Positions 35,547-44,132 of a DNA stretch of 64,000 nucleotides are shown piece by piece (within the stretch, counting starts at the first letter, position 1; each line of letters begins with the position of its first letter). The DNA is from SZUA-265 sp966249405 (GTDB lineage Bacteria > Myxococcota_A > Polyangia > Polyangiales > Polyangiaceae). The stretch lies in assembly GCA_966249405.1 (NCBI GenBank), contig CBINDO010000003.1, positions 1-64,000 on the forward strand, written 5' to 3'. The notes beneath the pieces were generated by a model. The model was not told the origin of the DNA, did no database searches, and saw only the letters and a list, made by a program, of their open reading frames with translations. The position numbers were made by a program, and so were the translations under genes.

Positions 35547-36899
35547 GTGAGTTCTCCCGTCGTTCAGCGCTCGCTTGGTGCGTCGAAGTACACGCTCGTC
35601 AGCCTCGCATTCGTGTCGCTTGCTCCTGCTTGCCTCACCAAATTGGACGACCTCGAAGCGAACCAGACCTCACCCTCGAACTCGAGCGCTCCGGCTACGA
35701 CGAAACCGCACCTCAGTGACGTCAGCACCTCCGGCACGCCGTCGGGGTCATCGGCTGACTCGCCGTCGAGCAGCCAAGACACCGCGTCCTCGCTCACCAC
35801 GGGCGCCTCTTCCTCATTCACCTCGGACGCGCCTTCTGCGACGACCTCGGACGCGCCGCACTCGCTCACCTCGGACGCCCTCTCCTCGGTCCCCTGGGAC
35901 GGTCTCTCCTCGGCGACGCGGGATCCCCAGTCGTCCAATACGTCCGAAGGAAGCTCGACGCCGGACGAGAGTTCTCTCGCTCTAACGTCTCATGCCACCC
36001 CTGCGCCGAGCTCGGGAGTGGATGACTCTCCCCCTCCGCTGCCGTCTGCATCGTCTGGGGGAGGCTCCTGGTCTTCGAACACAGACTCGGTGTCGGTATC
36101 GGTGCCCGACGCTTCGACGCACGACGGCACGAGCTCCGACGGTGAGACGGAACCAGAGCCCAACGGCCCACCATCCTTCTTCACCAAAGCGAGGGGCTTG
36201 CTCGTGTGGTTCGATGCCGCCGACGACGCCTCTTTTGGTGCAGGAGTTACCGTAGCCACGTGGAACGACCGCTCGGGCAACAACAATCATCTCGTGCAAA
36301 CGGGGCTCACCGCGCAGCCGACGCGAGTGGACGACGCCATCGGCGGCTTGCCTGCGGTGCGTTTCGACGGCTCGAACGACGCCCTTCAGACAGCCTCGAC
36401 GTTGCCCAATCGCGCGTTCCACGGTTTCGTCGTTTGGCAAAGCCCTCGCGTCCCTCCCACATTCAAGAGCACATTGTTCGGCAACTCACGCAACGTCGAA
36501 GTCAATCACGGCCACAGTTGGGTTGGGGCGCGCAACGGCGTATCGGTATGTTCTGGGCCCAATTGCTACACGGCAAACTCCGGCTGGCACGACGCTCGGT
36601 TCGACAAAGGCGTGAGCGCCAACACACCATACTTGTGGCAATTCTCTTTCGCAGAGACGAGCACGCAGCTGCTCGCGACGGCGTGGGGGGGATTGTCAGT
36701 GACGCAGACGAGTTTGGACGATCTGCCCGTCGCGCCCGCGACCCCGCTCTTCGTGGGCAATTGCGATGCCGTCAATTGCGCGTTTCAGGGCGATCTGGGC
36801 GAGGCGGTCTTCTTCGACCGCGAATTGACGACCGAAGAGGCGACGCAGGCGGTCACTTACCTCACACACAAGTGGTCACTGACGCAGCCGAACAACTGA
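35547..36899 (+). CDS. Lipoprotein with low-complexity Ser/Thr stalk and LamG/ConA-like domain
   Basis: With the GTG at 35547 the product is about 450 aa and opens with signal SKYTLVSLAFVSLAPAC; the frame is open back to 35451. About 190 residues of Ser/Thr/Asp/Pro-rich sequence follow, with loose SDAPSATTSDAPHSLTSDAL repeats that look like a stalk. The C-terminal ~220 residues resemble a concanavalin-like jelly roll: GLLVWFDAADDASFG, WNDRSGNNNHLVQ, GLPAVRFDGSNDAL, LGEAVFFDRELTTEEA and a final YLTHKWSL. Such domains bind glycans. It is likely surface-exposed. Confidence 0.75.
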   Translation: MSSPVVQRSLGASKYTLVSLAFVSLAPACLTKLDDLEANQTSPSNSSAPATTKPHLSDVSTSGTPSGSSADSPSSSQDTASSLTTGASSSFTSDAPSATTSDAPHSLTSDALSSVPWDGLSSATRDPQSSNTSEGSSTPDESSLALTSHATPAPSSGVDDSPPPLPSASSGGGSWSSNTDSVSVSVPDASTHDGTSSDGETEPEPNGPPSFFTKARGLLVWFDAADDASFGAGVTVATWNDRSGNNNHLVQTGLTAQPTRVDDAIGGLPAVRFDGSNDALQTASTLPNRAFHGFVVWQSPRVPPTFKSTLFGNSRNVEVNHGHSWVGARNGVSVCSGPNCYTANSGWHDARFDKGVSANTPYLWQFSFAETSTQLLATAWGGLSVTQTSLDDLPVAPATPLFVGNCDAVNCAFQGDLGEAVFFDRELTTEEATQAVTYLTHKWSLTQPNN

Positions 36900-36965
36900 G
36901 TGGCCGCGATACGTCTGCTCTGCACATTCTGCGCTGCCGCTGCACACCACACGAATTCGCGCGAC

Positions 36966-37958
36966 TCAATGCTCGGGTCGCGTCACGCTTTCGAAGCGAC
37001 CTCCCGCATACCGAACGAGTAGATTGTCGTGGGGGTCTGGCGCCTCGATCCAAGCATGCTCACCATCGCCCGCGCCGACAACGACCTGATAAGGAATATC
37101 GTGACTGGATAGCAGGTGGATACCACTGTTGGTTACCGAATTGTTCGCGTTGCGCCAAAGACGCATCGTCTCCGGACCTAGCTGGCCTGCGACCGAACGC
37201 ATAGCGGACAGGAAGTCGGCCGCCGATTTGCAGGAGATCCGCGTGCCAAAGATGCATGGCGGGACATCGGGACACCGCTGAATATGCACCTCATCGTTTG
37301 CCCAGTATTTGAACAGCTCGTCACAAGCGGGCTCGTACACTGCAACATCGAGCGCCGCGGCCAACGTCTGCGCTGCATCCGCGCAGACATGTGCCTCGAA
37401 CCACGCTGCGCCGCGGACATGACCCAACGCGTTACGCTCCAACAGCGTGCGTCCAGAGCCAGCGCACAAGTAGAGCTCATTCAGCGGTGGGATGAATGCG
37501 TAGACCTCGCCACGCTCGCCGAGAAAGTAGATGACATCTTCTCCGGCCATGCCCGCGGGGACGAGAGCGCGGTCTAAGAAGAACGCTCTCGGGAAGCCCT
37601 TGCCCCAAATGGGGGTGACGTCATTGTCGTCGTCTGCCTCGTCCTGCTGACGGTCGAACAGCCAACTCGTTCGTCTAAACTCCGCAGCAACTGCGGAGGC
37701 CGATGCGTCTTCCTGCAAAGACAAATAGATCCCCAGGCCATGGGTACTTTGCGCTTGCTCAGAGCACCAACCGCCGAGGTTCCGCTCGAAGTCCCAGATC
37801 GCATCGGATACTGGAAGCTGATGAGTGGCAAGCAGACGCTCCAGCTCTCCACGAGAACATGTGCGCGCAGAATCACGACGCATTCCCGACCTGCGCTGTG
37901 CCGCGACGTATGCCTGTGCCGAGGGCGACAGCTCGTAACCTATTTGCAACTCACTCAT
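36966..37958 (-). CDS. Immunity-like paralogue D (330 aa) of the RHS cassette
   Basis: This is one of four paralogues in this locus. Shared landmarks are QIGYELSPSAQAYV at the N-terminus, LP.S.AI.DFE.NLGGW, the GLGIYLSLQED block, GKGFPRAFFLDRALVPAGM, YFLGERGEVYAF, LNELYLCAGSGRTLLERNAL, then WFEAHVCADAA and WANDEVHI. I do not recognise a Pfam family. The LP...GGW...G rhythm loosely recalls SUKH immunity proteins. It is the last gene of the cassette, 69 bp after paralogue C, and converges on the lectin-like lipoprotein gene. An immunity role is inferred only from repetition downstream of an RHS toxin. It is closest to paralogue A in length and motifs. Confidence 0.65.
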   Translation of the reverse strand: MSELQIGYELSPSAQAYVAAQRRSGMRRDSARTCSRGELERLLATHQLPVSDAIWDFERNLGGWCSEQAQSTHGLGIYLSLQEDASASAVAAEFRRTSWLFDRQQDEADDDNDVTPIWGKGFPRAFFLDRALVPAGMAGEDVIYFLGERGEVYAFIPPLNELYLCAGSGRTLLERNALGHVRGAAWFEAHVCADAAQTLAAALDVAVYEPACDELFKYWANDEVHIQRCPDVPPCIFGTRISCKSAADFLSAMRSVAGQLGPETMRLWRNANNSVTNSGIHLLSSHDIPYQVVVGAGDGEHAWIEAPDPHDNLLVRYAGGRFESVTRPEH

Positions 37959-38027
37959 TCACTTCGTCCAAAACGGCTCCTAGATCTTCGTTCCTGGACT
38001 GCAGCAGCAGCCAGTCGCTGCATGAAG

Positions 38028-39080
38028 TCACTTCCACTCGCTGGCATCGTACGTGCTAGCGACGTAACTTCCCTCACCGGTATCGGGATCGACCGTGTAG
38101 TCGAAGTTACCCGGCCCAGGCCCAAAGCGGACGTCCAACTCGATGCCTGCGTTTTCGAGTGCGGTCCTTCCGGCAAGGTCGTCGATGTTGTTGGCTGCGG
38201 CCCAAACCCGCAGAGGTTGGCCAGCGTGTCTCTGATGAACACGGCGACTCTGATGAACACTGCGACTCTGATGAACACGGCGAGTCTCCTGAACGGCGCG
38301 GATGGCGCGCAGCAGCACTTCCGGCTCTGCAGTGGACAGGTGAGTTCCGAATACGTTGGGTGCCACGTCGTGCACTAACCTCACCTGCGCTGCATCGTTT
38401 GCCCAGACGGTTTGGTAATCGTCGCAGGCGGGCGAAAACTTCGGCGCCTGCAGCTCCTCTGCAATGCGTGCTGCCGCATCTTCACAGAGGTGCACCTCCC
38501 ACTGCGTCCTATTGCCTCGCCGATGAACCAGTCCCCACCATTCAATTAGCGTCCGTCCGGAACCCGCAACCAGGAAGAGTTGATCGATTGTCGTCACGAA
38601 CAGGTAGACCTCGCCTCTCTCACCCACGAAGTAAACGTGCTCTTGGCCGGTCATGCCGAAAGGCACCAGCGAGCGCTCTCGAAAGAACGCGCGCGGGTAG
38701 CCCGCCCCATGCAGCGGAAGGTACGACCACCCCTCTGGTCCACTGCGACGCTCCTCGTCCGTTGCGAACAAACGATGACTTTTGCGAAAACGAGCAGCAA
38801 CGGGTGAACAGTCCGGCGCGTCATCGAGAGACAGAAACACGCCAAGCCCCAAAGGTGTACGCGTGTCTTCTACCGCCCAACCTCCAAGGTTGATTTCGAG
38901 TTCCGCAATGGCATCGGTGAACGGCAACCCAGCCAGAGCCAATGTTGCCCGCAATTGTTCTACCGGACGGATCCGATGCCTGCGGCGGTAACACGGCGGA
39001 ACCGAGTCGTGCTCCCGGCTCAGCAGAAACTCTCGACCCCAAGGAGACAACGCGTAGGTCACTTCGAGTCGTTCGGACAT
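38028..39080 (-). CDS. Immunity-like paralogue C (350 aa) with internal tandem repeat
   Basis: It shares the paralogue landmarks: VTYALSPWGREFL, INLGGWAVEDTRTPLGLGVF, GAGYPRAFFRERSLVPFGM, EHVYFVGERGEVYLF, IDQLFLVAGSGRTLIEWWGL, WEVHLCEDAA and VWANDAAQVRLVHDVAPNVF. It is longer than its relatives because of an insertion containing three VHQ repeats before the QPLRVWAAANN segment, encoded by 18-nt tandem repeats. Its start overlaps the STAND NTPase gene by 22 bp, so its translation is coupled to that gene. Confidence 0.65.
   Translation of the reverse strand: MSERLEVTYALSPWGREFLLSREHDSVPPCYRRRHRIRPVEQLRATLALAGLPFTDAIAELEINLGGWAVEDTRTPLGLGVFLSLDDAPDCSPVAARFRKSHRLFATDEERRSGPEGWSYLPLHGAGYPRAFFRERSLVPFGMTGQEHVYFVGERGEVYLFVTTIDQLFLVAGSGRTLIEWWGLVHRRGNRTQWEVHLCEDAAARIAEELQAPKFSPACDDYQTVWANDAAQVRLVHDVAPNVFGTHLSTAEPEVLLRAIRAVQETRRVHQSRSVHQSRRVHQRHAGQPLRVWAAANNIDDLAGRTALENAGIELDVRFGPGPGNFDYTVDPDTGEGSYVASTYDASEWK
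38231..38284 (-). repeat. Three 18-nt tandem repeats in immunity-like paralogue C
   Basis: TCTGATGAACACNGCGAC/G occurs at 38231-38248, 38249-38266 and 38267-38284, followed by a degenerate fourth unit. Each unit is six codons, so copy-number change would keep the frame. Confidence 0.85.
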
Positions 39081-41662
39081 TCTGCCTCACTGGCGGCGCC
39101 TTCGCCGTCGGAGCCGACGCACCGTTCCGCCGCGCACCAAGCGGTTCGAAGTGCTTGCGCAACATTAACGATGCCCTGCGCTCCCTCTATCCTTCGGATC
39201 AGCGGCATCAGGTCGATCAAGTCGAGGTGGGGGTCGTCATCCACCACGAACCGTCGCCCATTGGCCTCGAGAAGAGGCTCCGTGAGTCTGCCGAGATACC
39301 GCCGCGCCTGCTCCTTCGTCAGCGTCTGGACTACCCACGCGGGAGCTTCGGGCTCTCGCGACCAGGGACCGAGCGCCAGCCAGTTGGCGAGTTCAGCAGG
39401 ATTGGTGCTGCCGTCGGCATGCGACCGCAGGCGCTCGAGAGCCCTGGCTGGCGGAGCGGCGGATGCGTTACGAACCAGGGCCACGAGGCAACGCAGCGAG
39501 ACATCGAGGTCCTTGGCCCAAGAAAAGACCGTCTCCTCGCCGTGTCTCTCCATCAAGGCGCTCGCATTCTTGCCTTCGAGCATTCGGGCAAGCTCGTCGG
39601 GCTCGAGAGATCGCAGTAGGTCCTTGCACCGCGCTTCGCCGGATGGTGCCCCCAGAAGCACCGCTGTTGCCACCGCTTCGCGCCACGATTGTGTGCGCGA
39701 CATCAACTCCAGCGCCGCCTCCCAACGGCCCAAAGACGCGTATCGCGTCGCCAGATCACCTGCGAAAGGCGACTCTGCGAACTCAACAGCGAAGCGGGGC
39801 AGCGCAGCTTCCGGCACATGACGTAGCGCCCTTCCCACTGCTCTCGTGCTCAGTTTCTCGTACGCCCGCGACGAGAGGATTCGCAGCGCAGCGTTCCCCG
39901 CACGCAGTTCGTCCATGGCATCGAGCAGCGCCGCCTCGAGCTCCGTGTTCTGCACGTTGTCTCGCATCAGCCAATCGTCGAGGTAGCGCTTGGCGCGCGT
40001 CGGGAACGCCGCGACTTGTCTCGCCAAAGCGGCCGTGAACCTGGGCTCGCGATGTTTTTCAAAGACCCAACGCAACGTCTCGAGGGCCGCGTCGTCGTCC
40101 CTGAATAGCGCTCTCGTGGCTCTGAGGACGACGTCGAACGCGCTGTCGTCCCCTTGGTCAACCACTTCAGTCAGCCCACGCACGGTTGCAGCGAGGGTCG
40201 CTCTTCGCAAGGAAGCAGGCAAGGTCAGCGCAACCTCGACCTCTGTCGCGGGCTTGCTTTTGCAGGCATCGAACGCCCATTGGGCAATGTGCTGCGCCGC
40301 TGGTCCATCTGCGAATCGGCTCAACCTCGCAAGAGCGACCGCCAGCACGTCTTCGTCGTCAATAGGCAACCATTGTTCCGACTCCCCACTGACGACGCCT
40401 TCGGACGACTCGTGAACGCTCGCGTTTAGAAGCGTGCCCAAGACGATGGCACCGATGACGGGGGACATCGGCTCTTCGGCGTCGACCAGGACGTCGAGCA
40501 ATCGTCTCACCACGAGTCGCAGTTCATCGGCCCACTGCCAACAGCGGGCAGGACTCGTCCTCCACTTTCGCTGCCGATGAGTATCCAACAACGCGACGAG
40601 CGCATCCATCCCTGCCGCCGGCGTCCAGTGATAGGCGCCAAATATGAACGCGTACGCGTCCCCTACCATCGCGCTCTCGGCGCGGCACCGCTCCTGCAGC
40701 CGTCGCTTTCCCCAGTCGAGCCCCACCACATCGGCAACCACCGCGTTGAGCGCTTCGTGGCGCAACACTGCGCCTCCGAGATTGGTCGTCGTGAGAAGCG
40801 CGACGACCGGATCAGCCTCCAGTGCGGTGCGGTGCTCCTCATCAACCAATGCCTCGAGGTCCGTTCGGCTGAGCGGAGCCAGACAGCTCGCCAAGAGGCT
40901 CAGCAACTCAGACCCCGAACGCGACGCGCGTTGAAAAACCTCCTCCCACATGGCGCGCGCGGTCACGAGATTGGGCGTTAGCTCCAAAAGCCCCCGCGCC
41001 ACGGCATCGAGCAGCAAAGTGGCCTCCAAGGCGGAACGAAACTGGACGCGCGCCCAGCCACTGACCACTTCCGATGCAATTCCCCGCCGTTCGCACTCGA
41101 CGCGCAACGACGTCGCATCCCAGTCGGGTTGCCGAACCACGATCACGTCTTGGCGCGACGCCAACAAAGGTGTGCTGTCGCGCCGGGACGTGAGCAAAAC
41201 CTTCAGGCCCGGGGCGAGCGTGGGTCCGAATATCTCTGCGGGCAGTTCCGAAGCCGACGGCGAGTCGAGCAGTCCGTCGAGGATCACCAGCGTCTGTGCA
41301 CCGTCGTTGAACCCGTCCGTCGCCAGCTCGTAGCCCATCGAACACAAGACTTGACGCCAGTTGCAGTTCTGCGGCGGTGAACAGTCGAGGCCGGCCTGCT
41401 CCAACTGGGCCTGTAGCAGCGGTACCCAGTCGCGAGCCAACCAGTTTCCCACTTCGCGAGAGATGAACAAGCTGACGACACGCCACTGCACCCTGCTTTG
41501 GACGTTGGCCGACCATTGGCCGAGCAGTGTCGTCTTGCCGCTCCCTCCGGGGCCAACGAGCAGACACACCTGCGACGGCGAGGTCAGCCATCGGTCGAGG
41601 CGCTGGTGAGCTACGTCAAAGGGGGCACTTGGATCGCAAGCGAATTTCGTCACGGGAGCCAC
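39059..41662 (-). CDS. STAND-type P-loop NTPase with helical-repeat C-terminus
   Basis: This 867-aa protein has an N-terminal NTPase domain: Walker A LLVGPGGSGKTTLLG (GPGGSGKT at 37-44), Walker B TLVILDGLLD (about 124-133) and a sensor-like KVLLTSRRD at about 154-162. This is the order in AP-ATPase/NACHT-like STAND proteins. Residues ~250-867 are almost wholly alpha-helical with leucine/alanine-rich HEAT/TPR-like spacing. STAND proteins act as ligand-triggered oligomerising switches in regulation and defence. The start is GTG (41662), with another in-frame GTG at 41653 better spaced from a GGGGAG. It overlaps the 311-aa gene by 13 bp and paralogue C by 22 bp. Confidence 0.75.
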   Translation of the reverse strand: MAPVTKFACDPSAPFDVAHQRLDRWLTSPSQVCLLVGPGGSGKTTLLGQWSANVQSRVQWRVVSLFISREVGNWLARDWVPLLQAQLEQAGLDCSPPQNCNWRQVLCSMGYELATDGFNDGAQTLVILDGLLDSPSASELPAEIFGPTLAPGLKVLLTSRRDSTPLLASRQDVIVVRQPDWDATSLRVECERRGIASEVVSGWARVQFRSALEATLLLDAVARGLLELTPNLVTARAMWEEVFQRASRSGSELLSLLASCLAPLSRTDLEALVDEEHRTALEADPVVALLTTTNLGGAVLRHEALNAVVADVVGLDWGKRRLQERCRAESAMVGDAYAFIFGAYHWTPAAGMDALVALLDTHRQRKWRTSPARCWQWADELRLVVRRLLDVLVDAEEPMSPVIGAIVLGTLLNASVHESSEGVVSGESEQWLPIDDEDVLAVALARLSRFADGPAAQHIAQWAFDACKSKPATEVEVALTLPASLRRATLAATVRGLTEVVDQGDDSAFDVVLRATRALFRDDDAALETLRWVFEKHREPRFTAALARQVAAFPTRAKRYLDDWLMRDNVQNTELEAALLDAMDELRAGNAALRILSSRAYEKLSTRAVGRALRHVPEAALPRFAVEFAESPFAGDLATRYASLGRWEAALELMSRTQSWREAVATAVLLGAPSGEARCKDLLRSLEPDELARMLEGKNASALMERHGEETVFSWAKDLDVSLRCLVALVRNASAAPPARALERLRSHADGSTNPAELANWLALGPWSREPEAPAWVVQTLTKEQARRYLGRLTEPLLEANGRRFVVDDDPHLDLIDLMPLIRRIEGAQGIVNVAQALRTAWCAAERCVGSDGEGAASEAECPNDSK

Positions 41663-42585
41663 TCCCCAATCTCAATCACTTGTTTTGCTACTGCGTACGC
41701 TCCTTCCTGTCCAGCAGCGTGTTGCACCAGCGGGACGAGGGCGCGCAGGTTCTCACCCGTCCAATTGTTGAGCAGATCCTGGCGCGGACAACGCGACAAG
41801 CACGCTAACAAGTCCGAAATCAAGCACCTCGCAGACTCATTCGAAAGATAGGGACGCAGAGGAAGCAAGCGAAACAGCGCCTCGTGTTCGTCCGGATCGA
41901 GTTGCCTGGCTTCGTCGAGCAACTGTGTCGTGATGGACGGTCCGTGGGGAGGAGATACTTCCGCAATAGCCACGAGTGAACGCCACGATGTCGCAGCCCC
42001 GTGGGGAAGCTGCTCGACGCGGCGAACACAATCCAAGCACTCTTCCGCACCCACGGCAGGGAGCCACGCCTCGATGTTCTCGTCGAGATATCGCCACATG
42101 CGCGCATCGGCCCCGACGTGATCGTTCAGTCGGCGCCACAACTCCGGTCGCAGTGACTCAGGCAGGTGTGGCAACATCTTGCACCAGGCCTGCTCGCGCT
42201 CGTGGAGCGTTGGCACCCGGTCGACCAACTGCTCAGCGCGCTCAACCAACCCCAGGCCCGCCAACCGCGCGCAGAAGGCCACGACCAAAGTTGCCGCCAA
42301 GCCATCGGCCGCTTCGATCACCTCGCACATGCGCTCGAGCCCCTCCACCGGGACGAAGGGCCTCACGGCATAGGCGCTCCAACAAGCTGCTGGCCGCAAC
42401 CACCAGCTGTCTGGCGCAGGCCCGGCTTCGCGTACCTTCAATACATCGTCCAACACCTCTACGGCGGCTGCTCCGCGGCGCTCCGGTGCTAACCCAGCAC
42501 AAAGCGCTCCCTGAATGAGATGACCCTCAGCGGGCGCGAGTCGAGTGCACCACGACCAGAGTTGCTCGACGATTGACGTCGTCAA
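41650..42585 (-). CDS. Helical-repeat protein of unknown function (311 aa)
   Basis: The product is mostly predicted alpha helix, rich in Leu, Ala, Arg and Trp. Helices such as LERMCEVIEAADGLAATLVV, RAEQLVDRVPTLHEREQAWC and HEALFRLLPLRPYLSNES give a TPR/HEAT-like impression. No membrane segment or catalytic motif is seen. The likely start is TTG at 42585, overlapping the previous stop as TTGA, and the end overlaps the STAND gene by 13 bp, so stoichiometric coupling is expected. It resembles the C-terminal part of the STAND protein in style and could be a partner or a detached sensor domain. Confidence 0.6.
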   Translation of the reverse strand: MTTSIVEQLWSWCTRLAPAEGHLIQGALCAGLAPERRGAAAVEVLDDVLKVREAGPAPDSWWLRPAACWSAYAVRPFVPVEGLERMCEVIEAADGLAATLVVAFCARLAGLGLVERAEQLVDRVPTLHEREQAWCKMLPHLPESLRPELWRRLNDHVGADARMWRYLDENIEAWLPAVGAEECLDCVRRVEQLPHGAATSWRSLVAIAEVSPPHGPSITTQLLDEARQLDPDEHEALFRLLPLRPYLSNESARCLISDLLACLSRCPRQDLLNNWTGENLRALVPLVQHAAGQEGAYAVAKQVIEIGEWLP

Positions 42586-43085
42586 GCTCGCAGCAATGCG
42601 GCCGAGACGCGGCCATTCCCAGCCCGTTGTGACTCGTCCACCAAGGGAACCAGGTAACCCAGCGCCTCTCCCGTGGTTCTGGCGCGCCTGGCAAGCGTGA
42701 GGGCCGCTGCCAATGTTTCTGCGCGGGCGTCACCTGAAAGTCTGGACGCGAAGGTGCCCAAGGCGATTGCGCGCTCTTCCTGGTCTCTCAGTGACTCGTA
42801 CCTCTTCGTCCTCGACCAGGAGCCACGATTGTGCATCACGCGATGCAGCGAGCTTCGCACCAACGCACAACGGGTGAGAAGGCCGAGATCTTCGACAATC
42901 GAACCAGTCCCGCCAACGAAGCGCGTTCGCGCGACGCGTTCAGTGGCGTCCACCTCGGATAGGAATTTGGCGTCGACTGCCGTGCCTTGCCAGGGGGTAG
43001 GTCGGGTCAGGGTTTCTAGGGTTCGGCTTGCATTCGGCACAAATTCGCACTCCCGCACTAGCTCCCACGCTGATTCGACTCTCAC
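42582..43085 (-). CDS. Small protein of unknown function (167 aa) in the STAND operon
   Basis: The protein starts at GTG 43085, 18 bp after the stop of immunity-like paralogue B. It has a variable N-terminal half (ECEFVPNASRTLETLTRPTP, FVGGTGSIVEDLGLLTRCA) and a helical C-terminal half (AIALGTFASRLSGDARAETL, AAALTLARRARTTGEALGYL). I do not recognise a family. The tight overlap with the 311-aa gene supports it being real. Confidence 0.55.
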   Translation of the reverse strand: MRVESAWELVRECEFVPNASRTLETLTRPTPWQGTAVDAKFLSEVDATERVARTRFVGGTGSIVEDLGLLTRCALVRSSLHRVMHNRGSWSRTKRYESLRDQEERAIALGTFASRLSGDARAETLAAALTLARRARTTGEALGYLVPLVDESQRAGNGRVSAALLRA

Positions 43086-43103
43086 GCGTGTGTACTGAGC
43101 GGC

Positions 43104-43955
43104 TCAATAATCGATCCCCACGGCTGCGAGAACTCCTCGTGCACGTCCCCCCTGGATCCCGTTCGCGAAGCCACTGAGGCCGACCCCCGGGTGTTCCTGA
43201 ATGATCTTCTTCAAGGCGTCTGCAAACCTCCTCGCATCTTTGCTTGCAATCATGGTCCCGTGTTCGTTGGGAGCACGGTCCCTGACGAGCGCAACGTGCG
43301 AATCAGTACTCGCCCAAACAGTCTGCACCCCGTCGCTGACCACTGGGATACCTCCACATTCCAAGAGCTCCAGAGCCAAACTCGCCACGTCCCCAGCAAT
43401 ATGAACCTGAGACCATGACATGCGTTCCGCCTCCAGAGCACAGCTCTCGAGCCAAGAAAGACACGTGTCCGCTTCAATGCGCAACGTATCGCCCAAAGTC
43501 CAGTACCGATAAATCGCACCAATCTCGGACACGAAGTAGGCGTGTTCTTCCCCTAACATTCCGAAGGGCACGAGCTGTGTGTCCTGAAAGAACACGTGAG
43601 GATACCCCAAGCCTATCAACGCTCCGTCGTCGTTGGCGCTGGTGGGTCCGTCGAACACGTCACGCCATGTAGCAAGCTCCTTGGCGATGGCCGAACTCCG
43701 CCGACCGGGTCCCTGCCGCAGCGCAACACCGAATCCAAACCCCTTCCGCTCCGCGTCCTCCGCGTGACGCCAACCGCCAACGCGGCGCTCATAGTCAGCC
43801 ATCGCCTCGCTACAGGGCAAGTCCAACGCCTCGAGCATACTCCGCAACTCGGTATCCGTTAGCCGCCACTCGGGCATTCGAGTCAACGGCCGCGAGTTCA
43901 GCCACGCGTGCGCCCGCGGGGACAGCTCTGCTAAAATCTCAGCGTCAAGGGTCAT
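43104..43955 (-). CDS. Immunity-like paralogue B (283 aa)
   Basis: It shares the family landmarks in shorter form: AELSPRAHAWL, ALDLPCSEAMADYERRVGGW, GFGFGVALRQG, GLGYPHVFFQDTQLVPFGML, EHAYFVSEIGAIYRYW, WLESCAL, WSQVHIAGDVASLALEL and VWASTDSHVALVRDRAPNEH. It is the most divergent of the four paralogues and lacks the C-terminal extension of A, C and D. It is separated from paralogue A by 177 bp that contain a dispersed hairpin repeat, so it may begin its own transcript with the STAND trio. Confidence 0.65.
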   Translation of the reverse strand: MTLDAEILAELSPRAHAWLNSRPLTRMPEWRLTDTELRSMLEALDLPCSEAMADYERRVGGWRHAEDAERKGFGFGVALRQGPGRRSSAIAKELATWRDVFDGPTSANDDGALIGLGYPHVFFQDTQLVPFGMLGEEHAYFVSEIGAIYRYWTLGDTLRIEADTCLSWLESCALEAERMSWSQVHIAGDVASLALELLECGGIPVVSDGVQTVWASTDSHVALVRDRAPNEHGTMIASKDARRFADALKKIIQEHPGVGLSGFANGIQGGRARGVLAAVGIDY

Positions 43956-44064
43956 ACGCCTTGCCTTCGACTGAACATACCGAGCTCCATTCCTTGCACC
44001 ACTTGCCGCACTGTCGCGCGGTTAGAGCTCAACACACAACGAGCTTCGTAGTGCGCGTGTTCGA

Positions 44065-44122
44065 AGGCCGCCTGCGGTGCGAGGTGCCCGCGGCCGTTCG
44101 CTGAGATTCACCTCACCGCAAC
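44065..44122 (+). repeat. Dispersed hairpin repeat, copy 5 (stem GGCCGC/GCGGCC)
   Basis: The stem halves are at 44066-44071 and 44090-44095 around GTGCGAGGTGCCC. GTTCGCTG and then CACCTCACCGCA follow. This subfamily-B copy has a fully different but still complementary stem. It lies between paralogues A and B. Confidence 0.7.
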
Positions 44123-44132
44123 GCCCTATCAC

